64,000 nucleotides of DNA from Roseovarius amoyensis (GCF_003260265.1 NZ_QITQ01000008.1:1-64000); one strand, 5' to 3'; shown: positions 28,614 to 37,475, counted from the stretch's first letter. The notes: generated from the letters alone by a model not told the origin. A program made the numbers and translations.

Positions 28614-29530
28614 CACTTCGCCTTCTGCCTGGGGTCGAGCGCCTCGCGGATCCCGTCACCGAGAAGATTGAATGCCAGCACGGTGACCATGATCGCGAGG
28701 CCCGGATAGATCATGATCCAGGACGCCTGCGTGAAATAGTCCCTGCCGGCAGAGAGCATCGCGCCCCATTCTGGTGAGGGTGGCTGCGCGCCCAGTCCCA
28801 GAAAGCTAAGACCAGCGGCGGCCAGAACGGCAGAGCTGACGCCCAGCGTGGCGACGACGATGAGCGGCGGAAGGATGTTCGGCAGCAGGTGAATGAAGAT
28901 CAGCCGCAAGTGCCCGGCACCCGCCACATAGGCGGCGTCGAAATAGGCCTTGTTCCTCTCTACCAGCGTCACCGAGTAGGCGACGCGTGCGTAGAACGGG
29001 ATCGCGGCTATGCCGACCGCGATCATCGCGTTCGTCAGGCTTGGGCCTAGGACGGCCACTGCGGCAAGGGCGATCAGTGTCTCGGTGAAGGAAAACACGA
29101 CGTCGACGAGCCGCATCAGGATCCGCTCGACCCAGCCGCCCGCGTATCCCGCGATCAGGCCCATCAGCGTGCCCACCGTCAGCGATATGCCGACCGCGAT
29201 AACGCCCACCTGGATAGTCAGACGGGCGCCGTAGACGACGCGGCTGAACACGTCGCGGCCGAATTCGTCGGTGCCGAACCAGTAGTCGGCCGAAGGCGGC
29301 ATCAGCCCCATGCCTGCCCCCATCTGGTCGGAACCGTAGGGCGCGATCCAAGGCGCGAAAACCGCCACGACGATCAGGATGCCGACAAGGACGAGCCCGA
29401 CCTTCGCCCCACGGTTCGCCGTCGCGGCGCCCAGAACCGCGACCATCCGGCGGCCGAACCCGACGCGGGCCGGCGCGCCGCTGCCCGCGGCGGCGGCGAT
29501 GTCGATTGCGCTTTTCACTCTCTGCTGCAT
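28613..29530 (-). CDS. dppC: Oligopeptide-type ABC transporter permease (DppC-like)
   Basis: Inner-membrane permease, 305 residues, six predicted transmembrane helices. A cytoplasmic N-terminus is followed by VGLVLVGILIVVAVFAPWIAPY, the FGTDEFGRDVFSRVVYGAR signature of DppC proteins, and the EAA loop DAAYVAGAGHLRLIFIHLLPN. The tail LLGDGIREALDPRQ is the standard ending. It lies eight bases from the dppB stop. Confidence 0.93.
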   Translation of the reverse strand: MQQRVKSAIDIAAAAGSGAPARVGFGRRMVAVLGAATANRGAKVGLVLVGILIVVAVFAPWIAPYGSDQMGAGMGLMPPSADYWFGTDEFGRDVFSRVVYGARLTIQVGVIAVGISLTVGTLMGLIAGYAGGWVERILMRLVDVVFSFTETLIALAAVAVLGPSLTNAMIAVGIAAIPFYARVAYSVTLVERNKAYFDAAYVAGAGHLRLIFIHLLPNILPPLIVVATLGVSSAVLAAAGLSFLGLGAQPPSPEWGAMLSAGRDYFTQASWIMIYPGLAIMVTVLAFNLLGDGIREALDPRQKAK

Positions 29531-29538
29531 GCGACCCC

Positions 29539-30459
29539 CTAGTGCCTGATCCGGGGATCGAGAAAGGCGTAGATCACGTCCATCAGGATCGAGACGAGGA
29601 CCACAACTATGGCGAACATCAGGATGAAGCCCTGGATCAGCGGGTAGTCGCGCTGGAAGATCGCCTGGATCGCCATTCGTCCGACGCCGTTCCAGCCAAA
29701 GACGTTTTCCACCACGATCGCGCCGCCCATCATGTAGGTGAATTGCAGGCCCATCATCGTGACGATCGGCACGAGGCCCGCGCGGAGCGCGTGGCGATAG
29801 AGGACCATCGCCTTCGGCAGGCCCTTGGCATGCGCCGTTCGGACGAAATCCTGGTCGAAGATGTCGATCATCGAGGATCGCGTCAGCCGTGCAATTATCG
29901 CGGCGTTCGTGAGCCCCAGCGTCACCGCCGGCAGCACGAGATTGGGAAAACCGCTGCCGGCGACCGGGAACCAGCCAAGGTGCACCGCGAAATAGAACAA
30001 GAGGATCAGTCCCAGCCAGAAATGCGGCATCGATACGCCGAGGATCGCTGTCGTCATCAGCGTCGTGTCGAGCCAGGTTCCCCGCTTGTAAGCGGCCAGG
30101 AAACCGAAGCTCAGCCCGATCGCCGAGGCGATCAGGAGCGCCGAGGACGCCAGGATCAGGGTGTTCGGCAAGCGCAGCAGCAGGAGTTCGAGCACCGGCT
30201 GCTCGCCCCGGATGGTCACGCCGAGATCACCCTGAAGAAGGCGCCCGACATAGGAGAGGTACTGCTGATAGAGAGGATCGTTCAGGCCCAGCCTCTCGCG
30301 CACGGCCTCGAGCTGCTCGGGCGTCGTGCCCTGGCTCTGGGCATACATGATCTGCACCGGATCGCCGGGGACGAGATGGATCAGCATGGAGACGGCGACA
30401 GTGGTGACGAAGATCGTCAGGATCGCGGCGAGAAGACGTTGGATGAGGAAGCGGGCCAT
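29539..30459 (-). CDS. dppB: Oligopeptide-type ABC transporter permease (DppB-like)
   Basis: Inner-membrane permease, 306 residues. It opens MARFLIQRLLAAILTIFVTTVAVSMLIHLVPGDP, the classical DppB start, with the following periplasmic loop and the EAA segment RTAHAKGLPKAMVLYRHALR. It ends in DVIYAFLDPRIR. It pairs with the DppC-like subunit to form the channel. Confidence 0.93.
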   Translation of the reverse strand: MARFLIQRLLAAILTIFVTTVAVSMLIHLVPGDPVQIMYAQSQGTTPEQLEAVRERLGLNDPLYQQYLSYVGRLLQGDLGVTIRGEQPVLELLLLRLPNTLILASSALLIASAIGLSFGFLAAYKRGTWLDTTLMTTAILGVSMPHFWLGLILLFYFAVHLGWFPVAGSGFPNLVLPAVTLGLTNAAIIARLTRSSMIDIFDQDFVRTAHAKGLPKAMVLYRHALRAGLVPIVTMMGLQFTYMMGGAIVVENVFGWNGVGRMAIQAIFQRDYPLIQGFILMFAIVVVLVSILMDVIYAFLDPRIRH

Positions 30460-30567
30460 GAGAGCGTCGGGTCCTTGCGCAGCGAGAGGGTCGGCGGGCG
30501 GCGGGACGCACGCTGCCTGCCGGATAGATGCGCAGGCGAGGCAATCTCCCCCGCCCGCCCGTGACGA

Positions 30568-32109
30568 TCAGCCGGCTTCCATCGCGCTGAACTGCGCGCG
30601 GTTGAACGGCCCGATCTTGAAGCCCGGCGTGTCGGCGGAGACGGCGTAGAGCCAGAGCCAGCCCGGCGTGTAGATTGGAACCTGTCCGGCTTCCTCGAGC
30701 AGGATCTTGAAGGCATCCTTCACGACCTTCTCGCGCTCGGCGGGATCGACGGCCGTGCGCGTCGCATCGAGGACCTTGTCGAGTTCGGGGGTGTTGAAGC
30801 CCTCGTAGGCGCCCGGCGAATGCCACAGGAGGTAGAGGATATCAGGATCAAACCACGTCCAGCCCATCAGGTCCATGTAGCCCGGCCCGTCAGCCTTGTT
30901 GTTCTCCTGCGTGTCGCGTGCATTCAGCGTACCGATGTCCATCACCTCGATCGAGGCTTTGATTCCGACCTGCTTGAGCTGGTTCTGAAGCATTTGCAGC
31001 ATCCGCTCGCGATTGTCCCCGGTCCATGTGGCCAAGATCACCTCCATCGGATTGTCCGGTCCGTAGCCAAGTTCGGCAAGCAGTTCCTTGGCCTTTTCTG
31101 GATCGTAGTCCTGATCGTACTGCTTGCAGAATTCCGGATCGTTGCCGAACACTCCGCGCGAGACCGGGCAGTACTGCCGCTCGACCAGATCGCCGTAGAC
31201 GACCTGGATCGCCATGTCTTTGTTGATGGCATGGCTGACGGCGCGCCGGGCCCGTGCGTCATTGAAGGGCGGGCGGTTCACCGCGAATTGCAGGAACATG
31301 TTCTGACCGGTACCCTTGGCGACATGCACCTCGACGGTGTCGTCTTCCTGAAGCGCCTTCACCTCCTGGATCGGCGGGACGATGACGTTCAGTTCACCCG
31401 TCCGAAGACCGGCGACGCGGGTCTGCCCCTCCGGCATCGTGCGCACGACCAGACGGTCGGCCTTGGGTGCGCCAGGATTGTCGACCGGTCGGCCACGGTT
31501 GACGTAATCGGCGTTGGACTCGAGTACGATCTCCGATCCCTTGGTCCACGACGCCAGTTTCCAAGGGCCGGTACCGATGGCCGATCCAGTGCCAAAATCC
31601 GCGGCGTCGGCATTGCTGTCGCAGAGCATCGAGGTGAACTGGTCAGCCATGAAAGGCACCAATGCCCCGAACGGCGTCTCTAGCGTGAACTTCACCGTAA
31701 GGTCGTCGATCTTGTCGACCGACGAGATATTGCCCCAGCTTGCCTTTGTCAGGCTCGGGTTGTCGCCGAAGAGCGCGCGATCGGCGGTCCAGATCACGTC
31801 GTCGGCATTGAACGGCGATCCGTCATGGCAGACGATGTCGTCGTGCAGGTTGAAGGTGATCTCAGTGCCATCGTCGGAAACATCCCAGCTTTCTGCAAGG
31901 TTCGGACCAACGGATCCGTCATCGCCAAATTCCAGAAGCGAATCGTAGATCTGGTACCAGACTTGCCGGGAAAGCGTGGAAGTCGCGCGGTGTGGGTCAA
32001 GCGAGTCGATGTCCCCGTCGCGAGCCCAGACAATGTCGCCTGCAGTAGCCCCCGATCCAAGAGAAATCAGCAATGCGCTGATAATAAAGGATTTATACCC
32101 CGATCTCAT
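30568..32109 (-). CDS. dppA: ABC transporter substrate-binding protein (DppA-like)
   Basis: Periplasmic solute-binding protein of family SBP_bac_5, 513 residues. Signal peptide at 1-23 (..ALLISLGSGATAG). Conserved family elements: IDSLDPHRATSTLSRQVWYQIYDSLLEF, LAESWDVSDDGTEITFNLHDDIVCHDGSPFNADDV, and AVNRPPFNDARARRAVSHAINKD. It is first in the transporter operon, separated from the divergent rpiR-like regulator by a promoter region with a large palindrome. The ligand is probably a peptide or N-acyl amino acid, by context. Confidence 0.9.
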   Translation of the reverse strand: MRSGYKSFIISALLISLGSGATAGDIVWARDGDIDSLDPHRATSTLSRQVWYQIYDSLLEFGDDGSVGPNLAESWDVSDDGTEITFNLHDDIVCHDGSPFNADDVIWTADRALFGDNPSLTKASWGNISSVDKIDDLTVKFTLETPFGALVPFMADQFTSMLCDSNADAADFGTGSAIGTGPWKLASWTKGSEIVLESNADYVNRGRPVDNPGAPKADRLVVRTMPEGQTRVAGLRTGELNVIVPPIQEVKALQEDDTVEVHVAKGTGQNMFLQFAVNRPPFNDARARRAVSHAINKDMAIQVVYGDLVERQYCPVSRGVFGNDPEFCKQYDQDYDPEKAKELLAELGYGPDNPMEVILATWTGDNRERMLQMLQNQLKQVGIKASIEVMDIGTLNARDTQENNKADGPGYMDLMGWTWFDPDILYLLWHSPGAYEGFNTPELDKVLDATRTAVDPAEREKVVKDAFKILLEEAGQVPIYTPGWLWLYAVSADTPGFKIGPFNRAQFSAMEAG

Positions 32110-32183
32110 ATATGTTCTCCTCTGCTGGATGTAGGAGTTAGCCGGTCTTCGGGCCGGTATCTCCGATAGCGATAGTTTAAGTC

Positions 32184-32229
32184 TGAAACTAAGATTTCAA
32201 GTTGTCAACTTGTTGAAATCTGTGTTTCA
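32184..32229. promoter_or_regulatory. Large palindromic operator between dppA and rpiR-like gene
   Basis: Inverted arms TGAAACTAAGATTTCAA (32184-32200) and TTGAAATCTGTGTTTCA (32213-32229) match at 15 of 17 positions. A second, inner palindrome CAAGTT-GTC-AACTTG is centred at 32205. It sits 13 bases before the regulator's ATG and about 75 bases upstream of dppA. It is the obvious binding site for the RpiR-like regulator and could control both directions. Confidence 0.7.
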
Positions 32230-32242
32230 TGGTTTTTGTAGA

Positions 32243-33127
32243 ATGAGTAAGGCGATGCCCAAGAAACAGTCAGATCATGTTCAGCCGAGAGCAATTGAGC
32301 GGCTAATCCGGTCCAAGTACGCGAAGATGCCCGGTTCGGAACGGGCGCTTGCAGACCGTGTGCTCGAGTACCCAAACGAGGTTCTGCTCTACTCGGCGAC
32401 GGAGCTTGCGCAGAGGGCCGGCGGGTCCAAGGCGGCCGTCTCGCGCTTTGTCAAGCGGCTGGGATATGCCGATTTCCGCGAGATGCAGCGCGAAATTCGC
32501 CACGCCCAGACAACTGGCGACCCGATTTTCCTGTCCGCGGTGCCCGAGCGAGGGCCGAACAGCATCTTGAAGCATCTCGAAACCGATATGGCGAACCTTA
32601 GAGAAAGCATCGAGCAGATCGATGCGACGGTAATCTTGGAGGTCTCGCACAAGATTCTCTCGGCAAGGCGGGTCGTCTGTCTTGGCTTCCGCAACAGCTA
32701 CGTCTTTGCAAACTATCTGCGACGCCAGCTTATCCTGATACGTCCCGATGTATCGCTGCTGCCCGGACCTGGGCAGATGTTGATGGAGGATTTCGGCGAT
32801 CTCGGCCCCGACGATCTTCTGATCGCCGTGGGTCTCCGGCGCCGCTCGGCTCAGCTTGCCCGTGCCATGGAGCTTTTCCGCGAACGCGGCGTGCCGATCG
32901 CCTACGTCACCGACCGACGCGCCGTCAGAACCCGCAATCTCGCAACTTGGATATTCGCCTGTCAGGTGCGCGGCACCTCGCTTTTTGATTCCTACGTTGG
33001 TGTAATCAGTCTCTTGAACTTTCTCGCGACGCGCACTTATCACGCCTCAGGCCGCAAGGGCCGCGATCGGTTGAGCGATATCGAAGGGATGATGGACGCC
33101 CTGGGTGAACTCGATCCGGAAAACTGA
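32243..33127 (+). CDS. RpiR-family transcriptional regulator
   Basis: A 294-residue regulator from the ATG at 32243. N-terminal HTH_6 domain (about 20-95: ALADRVLEYPNEVLLYSATELAQRAGGSKAAVSRFVKRLGYADFREMQ) followed by a SIS sugar/phosphate-sensing domain (about 130-260: ILSARRVVCLGFRNSYVFANYLRRQL). The SIS motif is less canonical (no clear GxGxSG), so the ligand may not be a sugar phosphate. It is transcribed divergently from dppA and is followed by the racemase-like gene at 15 bases. Confidence 0.88.
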   Translation: MSKAMPKKQSDHVQPRAIERLIRSKYAKMPGSERALADRVLEYPNEVLLYSATELAQRAGGSKAAVSRFVKRLGYADFREMQREIRHAQTTGDPIFLSAVPERGPNSILKHLETDMANLRESIEQIDATVILEVSHKILSARRVVCLGFRNSYVFANYLRRQLILIRPDVSLLPGPGQMLMEDFGDLGPDDLLIAVGLRRRSAQLARAMELFRERGVPIAYVTDRRAVRTRNLATWIFACQVRGTSLFDSYVGVISLLNFLATRTYHASGRKGRDRLSDIEGMMDALGELDPEN

Positions 33128-33142
33128 CGGAAGGCATTGGCC

Positions 33143-34240
33143 ATGAAGATCGATGAGATCTCAGTCTACCACGTCACGATGCCGCTCAAGGCACCGTGGA
33201 AAACCTCGTTCAGCGTGGAGACGTCGATCGACACCGTGCTGGTGCGCCTGAAAAGCGGCGATGCGGAAGGCTGGGGCGAGGCCGCGCCTTACTCTGTCCC
33301 CCAGTTCTGTCCCGAATGGGCCGCCGGGGCCTTCATACTTATACGGGACGTGTTCGCGCCACTCATAGCCGGACAAGAGGTGGACAGCGGCGCGGCGCTG
33401 CAGGACATTCTTGGTCAGTTCAAAGGAAACACGTTCGCAAAGGCGGCGATCGACACTGCCTGGTGGGACCTTTCAGCAAGGCTTGACGACCGTCCGCTGT
33501 GGGACATGATCGGCGGCGCGAATGCGGAGGTCGCGGTCGGCGCCGACATTCCGGTGCAGGATAGCCCGGCAGCGCTAGAGGACGCCATGCGCGCGGCCGT
33601 CGACGGTGGGTTCAGCCGCACCAAGCTGAAATTCCGACCCGACAGCGGTTACGAAATGGTCGCCTCAGTTCGGGAGAGTTTCCCGGACATGCCCGTCCAC
33701 ATCGACTGCAATTCCGGCTTTACGCTCGACGACATCGCGCTGTTTCGCAAACTCGACACGCTTGGACTGGTAATGATCGAACAGCCGCTTGGCTGGCAGG
33801 ACCTGATTGACCACAGCAAGCTGCAGAGCGAACTCCGGACGCCGCTCTGCCTCGACGAGACCCTGACGTCCTTAGAGATCACGAGACAGGCCGTCGAGAC
33901 GGGCGCGACGCGCTGGGTCAACATCAAGCACGGCCGGGTCGGCGGCCTGACAAACGCGATCGCGATACAGCGATACTGCGCCAATCGTGGCATTCCGTGC
34001 TGGACCGGCGGAATGTTGGAATCGAATATTGGTCAGGGTGTCTCGCTTGCCTTGGCGACCCTGCCCGGAATGGAATACGCGGCGGATATCTTCCCGGCGG
34101 GCCGGCTTTACGAAAGAGATCTCGCGACCGAGCAGATGACCTTCAGCGCCCCCGGCACGATCACGGCCCCGGACCGTCCGGGCCACGGCTTTGCGCCAGA
34201 TCCCGAACGGCTCGCCGCCTTCATCGTCAGCGCGGGTTAA
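33143..34240 (+). CDS. N-acylamino-acid racemase / dipeptide epimerase-like enolase-superfamily enzyme
   Basis: Enolase-superfamily enzyme of 365 residues. Catalytic lysines K161 and K163 (TKLKFRP); metal ligands D188 (IDCN), E213 (MIEQPLG) and D238 (LDET); second-face lysine K262 (NIKHGRVGG). The end WTGGMLESNIGQG is close to the OSBS/N-succinylamino-acid racemase branch; L-Ala-D/L-Glu epimerase is the alternative. With the D-aminoacylase and M20 deacylase nearby, racemisation of N-acyl amino acids is the more economical reading. It is co-directional with the rpiR-like gene. Confidence 0.82.
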   Translation: MKIDEISVYHVTMPLKAPWKTSFSVETSIDTVLVRLKSGDAEGWGEAAPYSVPQFCPEWAAGAFILIRDVFAPLIAGQEVDSGAALQDILGQFKGNTFAKAAIDTAWWDLSARLDDRPLWDMIGGANAEVAVGADIPVQDSPAALEDAMRAAVDGGFSRTKLKFRPDSGYEMVASVRESFPDMPVHIDCNSGFTLDDIALFRKLDTLGLVMIEQPLGWQDLIDHSKLQSELRTPLCLDETLTSLEITRQAVETGATRWVNIKHGRVGGLTNAIAIQRYCANRGIPCWTGGMLESNIGQGVSLALATLPGMEYAADIFPAGRLYERDLATEQMTFSAPGTITAPDRPGHGFAPDPERLAAFIVSAG

Positions 34241-34300
34241 GGGCATGAAAGCGCGACGCAGCAACTGTCGTTTCCATCAGCGCCATTACGGACGCAGATC

Positions 34301-34792
34301 GTGAAGGACCTGCGCATCATCGTGACCGGCGGGACGATCGACAAGGTGCACGATCCCCGCACCGAAGGGCTTGCCTTTGCACAGGGCGGAGCAACCCACA
34401 TACCGGAAATCCTCCGTGTCGGGCGCTGCTATTTTCCGGTCGTCGAACTCCTGATGCTGAAGGACAGCCTGCTATTCGATGACGCGGACCGGCTCGCGAT
34501 TGTCACGGCAGTCGCTGCCGCCCCTGAAGAGGCAATCGTGGTCACGCACGGCACGGGCACGATGGGGGAGACCGCGCGTCACCTCGAAGGAAGGTGCTCC
34601 GGGAAAACCGTTGTTCTGACCGGCGCCATGCGGCCGTTCTCCCTTTTCGCGTCCGACGGAGAGTTCAATCTCGGCGGTGCCGTCGTGGCGGCTCAGTGCC
34701 TTTCCCCCGGGGTCTGGGGGGTGATGAACGGAAGGGTGTTTCCCGCGTCCCGGCTTGGGAAGAATGTCGAACAGGGCCGCTTCGACGTCTGA
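34301..34792 (+). CDS. Short asparaginase-like (N-terminal domain only) protein
   Basis: A 163-residue protein starting at GTG 34301. It has the first asparaginase active-site motif VTGGTIDK, but the second motif reads VVTHGTGTMGE instead of the usual HGTDT, so the catalytic Asp is replaced by Gly. Only the N-terminal domain of a roughly 330-residue asparaginase is present. Standalone short forms exist in the family, so truncation is not certain. It follows the racemase by 60 bases. Confidence 0.65.
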   Translation: MKDLRIIVTGGTIDKVHDPRTEGLAFAQGGATHIPEILRVGRCYFPVVELLMLKDSLLFDDADRLAIVTAVAAAPEEAIVVTHGTGTMGETARHLEGRCSGKTVVLTGAMRPFSLFASDGEFNLGGAVVAAQCLSPGVWGVMNGRVFPASRLGKNVEQGRFDV

Positions 34793-35084
34793 TATCGAGG
34801 TGGCCGTAGCGGCGGAATACTGGCCGGAAGAAATCTAGGACCGTGTCTCCGAAAGATGAACGAAAGAACTTTGATTGTCCGCTCTGCGGAATCGGCACCC
34901 ACTGTCTGCGGACCTCCCCTTGAGCAGCTGGGCCGGTTTGGTGTCCGACATAACTTTCTTACTCAGGATATCGGACATTCGCTTGATGGGTATTAGGTCA
35001 ACTCTGGGCTCTTCGGTTGCATTAGCTGCGGGCGACACGAACGGCTGCAATGTACGCCGGGTTCATTCAACCACACCAGTACAG
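34793..35084. other. Gap at right edge of metabolic island
   Basis: About 290 bases, plus the terminator to its right, without a supported gene. A 7-bp inverted repeat TGTCCGA..TCGGACA (34942-34977) is visible. This is the boundary between the catabolic island and the plasmid accessory module. Confidence 0.4.
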
Positions 35085-35118
35085 AAAAAGGGGAACCGTG
35101 GTCCCACGGCTCCCCTTT
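35085..35118 (-). terminator. Rho-independent terminator after DUF736 gene
   Basis: Stem GGGGAaCCGTGG / CCACGGcTCCCC (35090-35115) followed on the minus strand by a run of T (35085-35089). It lies 30 bases beyond the stop of the tandem DUF736 gene. Confidence 0.8.
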
Positions 35119-35147
35119 GGTTCAGATCGTCTCACCTCGCGCGCTGA

Positions 35148-35876
35148 TCACGCGACCAGCGACAGCCCTTCGCCTGCGTCCAGCGGCTGCTCACCGCTGT
35201 CGATGAACGGGATGATCGAGAAGGTCTGCCCGCCGCGCTGCTCTTCGTTCTGCACGGCGTTGACGCGCAGGTCGCCATCGGGCGTGTTGATCAGCAGCGA
35301 CAGGTAGTCATTGCCCGTGCGGCTGCTTTTCGCCATCCAGGCCGAGCCGACGCGGATCGATGTGCCCCGGGGCGAGCTGACCTTGATCCGGTAATCGGGG
35401 TGGGTCTCCTCGGATTTGTAGCTGTTCTCGATCAACATGAACTCCAGATCGAACATCATGTTGGCGATGTAGCCGGTGAAGGCGTTGTCGGCGTCCATGG
35501 CGGTGAGCTCGCCCGAGAGCGAGCCGGATTTCATCAGGCCGTTCGAGACCAGCGGTATGATCTCGAACGCACCGCTCTGGGCCGCGCGCGCCTCTTTCGT
35601 CTGCACCGCGTTGACACGGAACGGGCCCAAGCCGACATCGATCTGCATCGAGATGTAGGGGTTGCCGCTGGTATTGCCGGTCTCGTTCCAGGCCGTGCCG
35701 ATGCGCACCTTGCGGCCTGATTTGTTGACTGCCGTCACGTCAAAATCCGGGCTGCGTTCGGACATCTTGGCTCGCGCCTCCAACTGGATGGCGATGTCAA
35801 AGCGCGTCGAGTGGATCATGCCGGTGTACTGAGCGGCTGCGGTCTCGACATTGCGGGTGAGGGTTCCTGCGAACAT
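35148..35876 (-). CDS. Tandem DUF736 domain protein
   Basis: A 242-residue protein from the ATG at 35876 (MFAGTLTRNVETAAAQYTGMI; AAGGAACC upstream). It contains two related halves: about 1-115 (YTGMIHSTRFDI..RVRIGTAWNETGNTSGNPYISMQID..FRVNAVQTKEARAAQSGAFEIIP) and about 130-240 (FTGYIANMMFDL..SIRVGSAWMAKSSRTGNDYLSLLIN..LRVNAVQNEEQRGGQTFSIIP). A usual DUF736 protein is one such domain of about 100 residues, so this is a duplication-fusion. DUF736 is a plasmid-borne family of unknown function. Downstream terminator at 35085-35118. Confidence 0.82.
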   Translation of the reverse strand: MFAGTLTRNVETAAAQYTGMIHSTRFDIAIQLEARAKMSERSPDFDVTAVNKSGRKVRIGTAWNETGNTSGNPYISMQIDVGLGPFRVNAVQTKEARAAQSGAFEIIPLVSNGLMKSGSLSGELTAMDADNAFTGYIANMMFDLEFMLIENSYKSEETHPDYRIKVSSPRGTSIRVGSAWMAKSSRTGNDYLSLLINTPDGDLRVNAVQNEEQRGGQTFSIIPFIDSGEQPLDAGEGLSLVA

Positions 35877-35989
35877 GGGATGGTTCCTTTTGGATTGGCC
35901 GGTGCCTGACGTTCTTGCCAACGCATCCGGGATTGCTTTCTCGACCCCTTGAGGGATCACAAATCAGAAAGCCCTTTTGTATCTTTAAT

Positions 35990-36151
35990 GGCGCGACGGT
36001 TCCCCCAGCGGAACGTCGTAATCTGGGAACGGCGTTGCTAACCATCCCGGGGGAAGTCGGACCGAAAGCCTGCAGGTAAGAACGTACCGAAGGAAAGAAT
36101 GGTCGGCTTCCAAAGATGGAACTGTTCTGAACAGATGGAGGGGAGTCACCG
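35990..36151 (+). ncRNA. Candidate IS110 bridge RNA region (left end)
   Basis: A 160-base non-coding, hairpin-rich leader (for example GGTTCCCCCAG../..GGGGGAAGTC pairing) precedes the IS110 transposase. Established knowledge: IS110-group elements encode a bridge RNA in the long non-coding end upstream of the transposase. Exact ends were not determined. Confidence 0.4.
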
Positions 36152-37132
36152 ATGTCCCGGATACAAGAAAAGAAGACCATCACAACGGCGACGCCCCCAT
36201 TCATTGTCATTGGGATCGACGTCAGCAAAGAACAGCTGGACGTGTTTGTTTCGCCTGCTGGCAATCACCACAGCTTCAAGAATGACGCTGAAGGCGTTGC
36301 CGAACTGGTCAACGTCTGCCGAGATCACGATGCCGATCTCGTAGTCCTCGAAGCGACAGGACGCTATCACAGGATGGCGCACGAAACGCTTCATGAGGCC
36401 GGTGTTAAGACTGCTATCGCGAACCCAGCTCGGAGCAGGAACTTCGCGAGATCGGTCGGCCGCCTGGCCAAGACCGACAGGATCGATGCGCAAATCCTGG
36501 CTGAATATGGTGAAAGGGTTCGGCCTCCAGCGAGCTCGCCGCCTTCCAAGCTTCAGGCAAAAATCGCCGAGATTACAGTCGCTCGCAGGCAAATCGTCGA
36601 TGAAATGAAGATCTTGAAACAACAACAATCACAGGCATTGGACAGTATCGTCGCAACGCAGATCGAGGCGCGCATTTCGTTGTGCCAGCGTCACTGCAAA
36701 GATCTCGAACAGCTATTGGCGGAATTGATTAAAGAAGATGATGCCCTCAGGCGAAGGCATGAAATTCTCACATCAATCCCAGGCATCGGTCTGACCACCT
36801 CCGCAACACTGATCTCCGAGCTGAATGAACTGGGCGGCGCCAATGCCAAGCAGATCGCATCTCTCTGCGGTGTCGCACCCATGAACCGTGATTCAGGCAG
36901 CTTCCGCGGAAAACGCAAGATCGGCGGCGGACGCAAACCAGTGAGAGACGTCATGTATATGGCGGCCGTCGTCGCGATCCGCTGGAACAAGGACATGGCC
37001 GCGTTCTATCAGCGCCTCAAAAAAGCGGGCAAACCTTTCAAAATTGCAATCACCGCTGTGATGAGAAAGCTCCTGATACTCGCAAACACGCTTCTCAGCG
37101 AAAACCGGCTTTGGTCAGAAACGCAGCCTTGA
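36152..37132 (+). CDS. IS110-family transposase
   Basis: DEDD recombinase, 326 residues. The N-terminal RuvC-like domain shows GIDVSKEQLDVF (first Asp), LEATGRY (Glu) and TDRIDAQILAEY (last Asp pair). A coiled-coil middle (about 135-200) is followed by the C-terminal Transposase_20 domain with SIPGIGLTTSATLISEL and SGSFRGKRKIGGGRKPVRDVMYMAA, including the candidate nucleophilic serine. Start chosen by GGAGGGGAG upstream of the ATG. Confidence 0.93.
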   Translation: MSRIQEKKTITTATPPFIVIGIDVSKEQLDVFVSPAGNHHSFKNDAEGVAELVNVCRDHDADLVVLEATGRYHRMAHETLHEAGVKTAIANPARSRNFARSVGRLAKTDRIDAQILAEYGERVRPPASSPPSKLQAKIAEITVARRQIVDEMKILKQQQSQALDSIVATQIEARISLCQRHCKDLEQLLAELIKEDDALRRRHEILTSIPGIGLTTSATLISELNELGGANAKQIASLCGVAPMNRDSGSFRGKRKIGGGRKPVRDVMYMAAVVAIRWNKDMAAFYQRLKKAGKPFKIAITAVMRKLLILANTLLSENRLWSETQP

Positions 37133-37172
37133 TTTTCAAGACAGATGCTTTCCTTTCAGCCCCGCCCACGGG

Positions 37173-37475
37173 TCAGATCTGCCGTCCGAGTGGGAATGCA
37201 CCCGCGCCTCCTGGTGTTACGCCCCTCCCCTGCCCGTCTGGTCTTGATTGGCTGCCCGGATTTTCCGCGCCGTCCTCGGATCGCGCTATGAAGAACTCCG
37301 CCTCTTTTCCGTTCAACCGGTGCCCGCTCCGGTCTGTCAGGCCGATGCAGCTACCATTCGGCACATAGGTGATCAGGTACTGACCGAGCCCGTCCTTGTG
37401 GACAATGTAGCCGGTATTGGCCCAATGCACGGTCTGCCCGGCATCGACGGCCGCCTTGATGTCTTCGAGTGTCAT
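37173..37475 (-). CDS. Small conserved plasmid protein, unknown function
   Basis: A 100-residue protein from the ATG at 37475 with a strong AAGGAGG. It begins MTLEDIKAAVDAGQTVHWANTGY and contains IVHKDGLGQYLITYVPNGS..IGLTDRSGHRLNG. I recall similar short proteins beside DUF6915 and strawberry-notch genes on alphaproteobacterial plasmids, but no function. The Pro/Gly-rich end beyond about residue 75 may be non-conserved. Confidence 0.7.
   Translation of the reverse strand: MTLEDIKAAVDAGQTVHWANTGYIVHKDGLGQYLITYVPNGSCIGLTDRSGHRLNGKEAEFFIARSEDGAENPGSQSRPDGQGRGVTPGGAGAFPLGRQI

Larger units (their letters stand above)
35990..37145 (+). mobile_element. IS110-family insertion sequence (copy A)
   Basis: An intact IS110-type transposase with its non-coding leader, inserted between the tandem DUF736 gene and the small gene at 37173-37475. 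IS110 elements lack terminal inverted repeats, so both boundaries are approximate. It is not closely related to the IS110 copies at 48158 and 51475. Confidence 0.75.
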
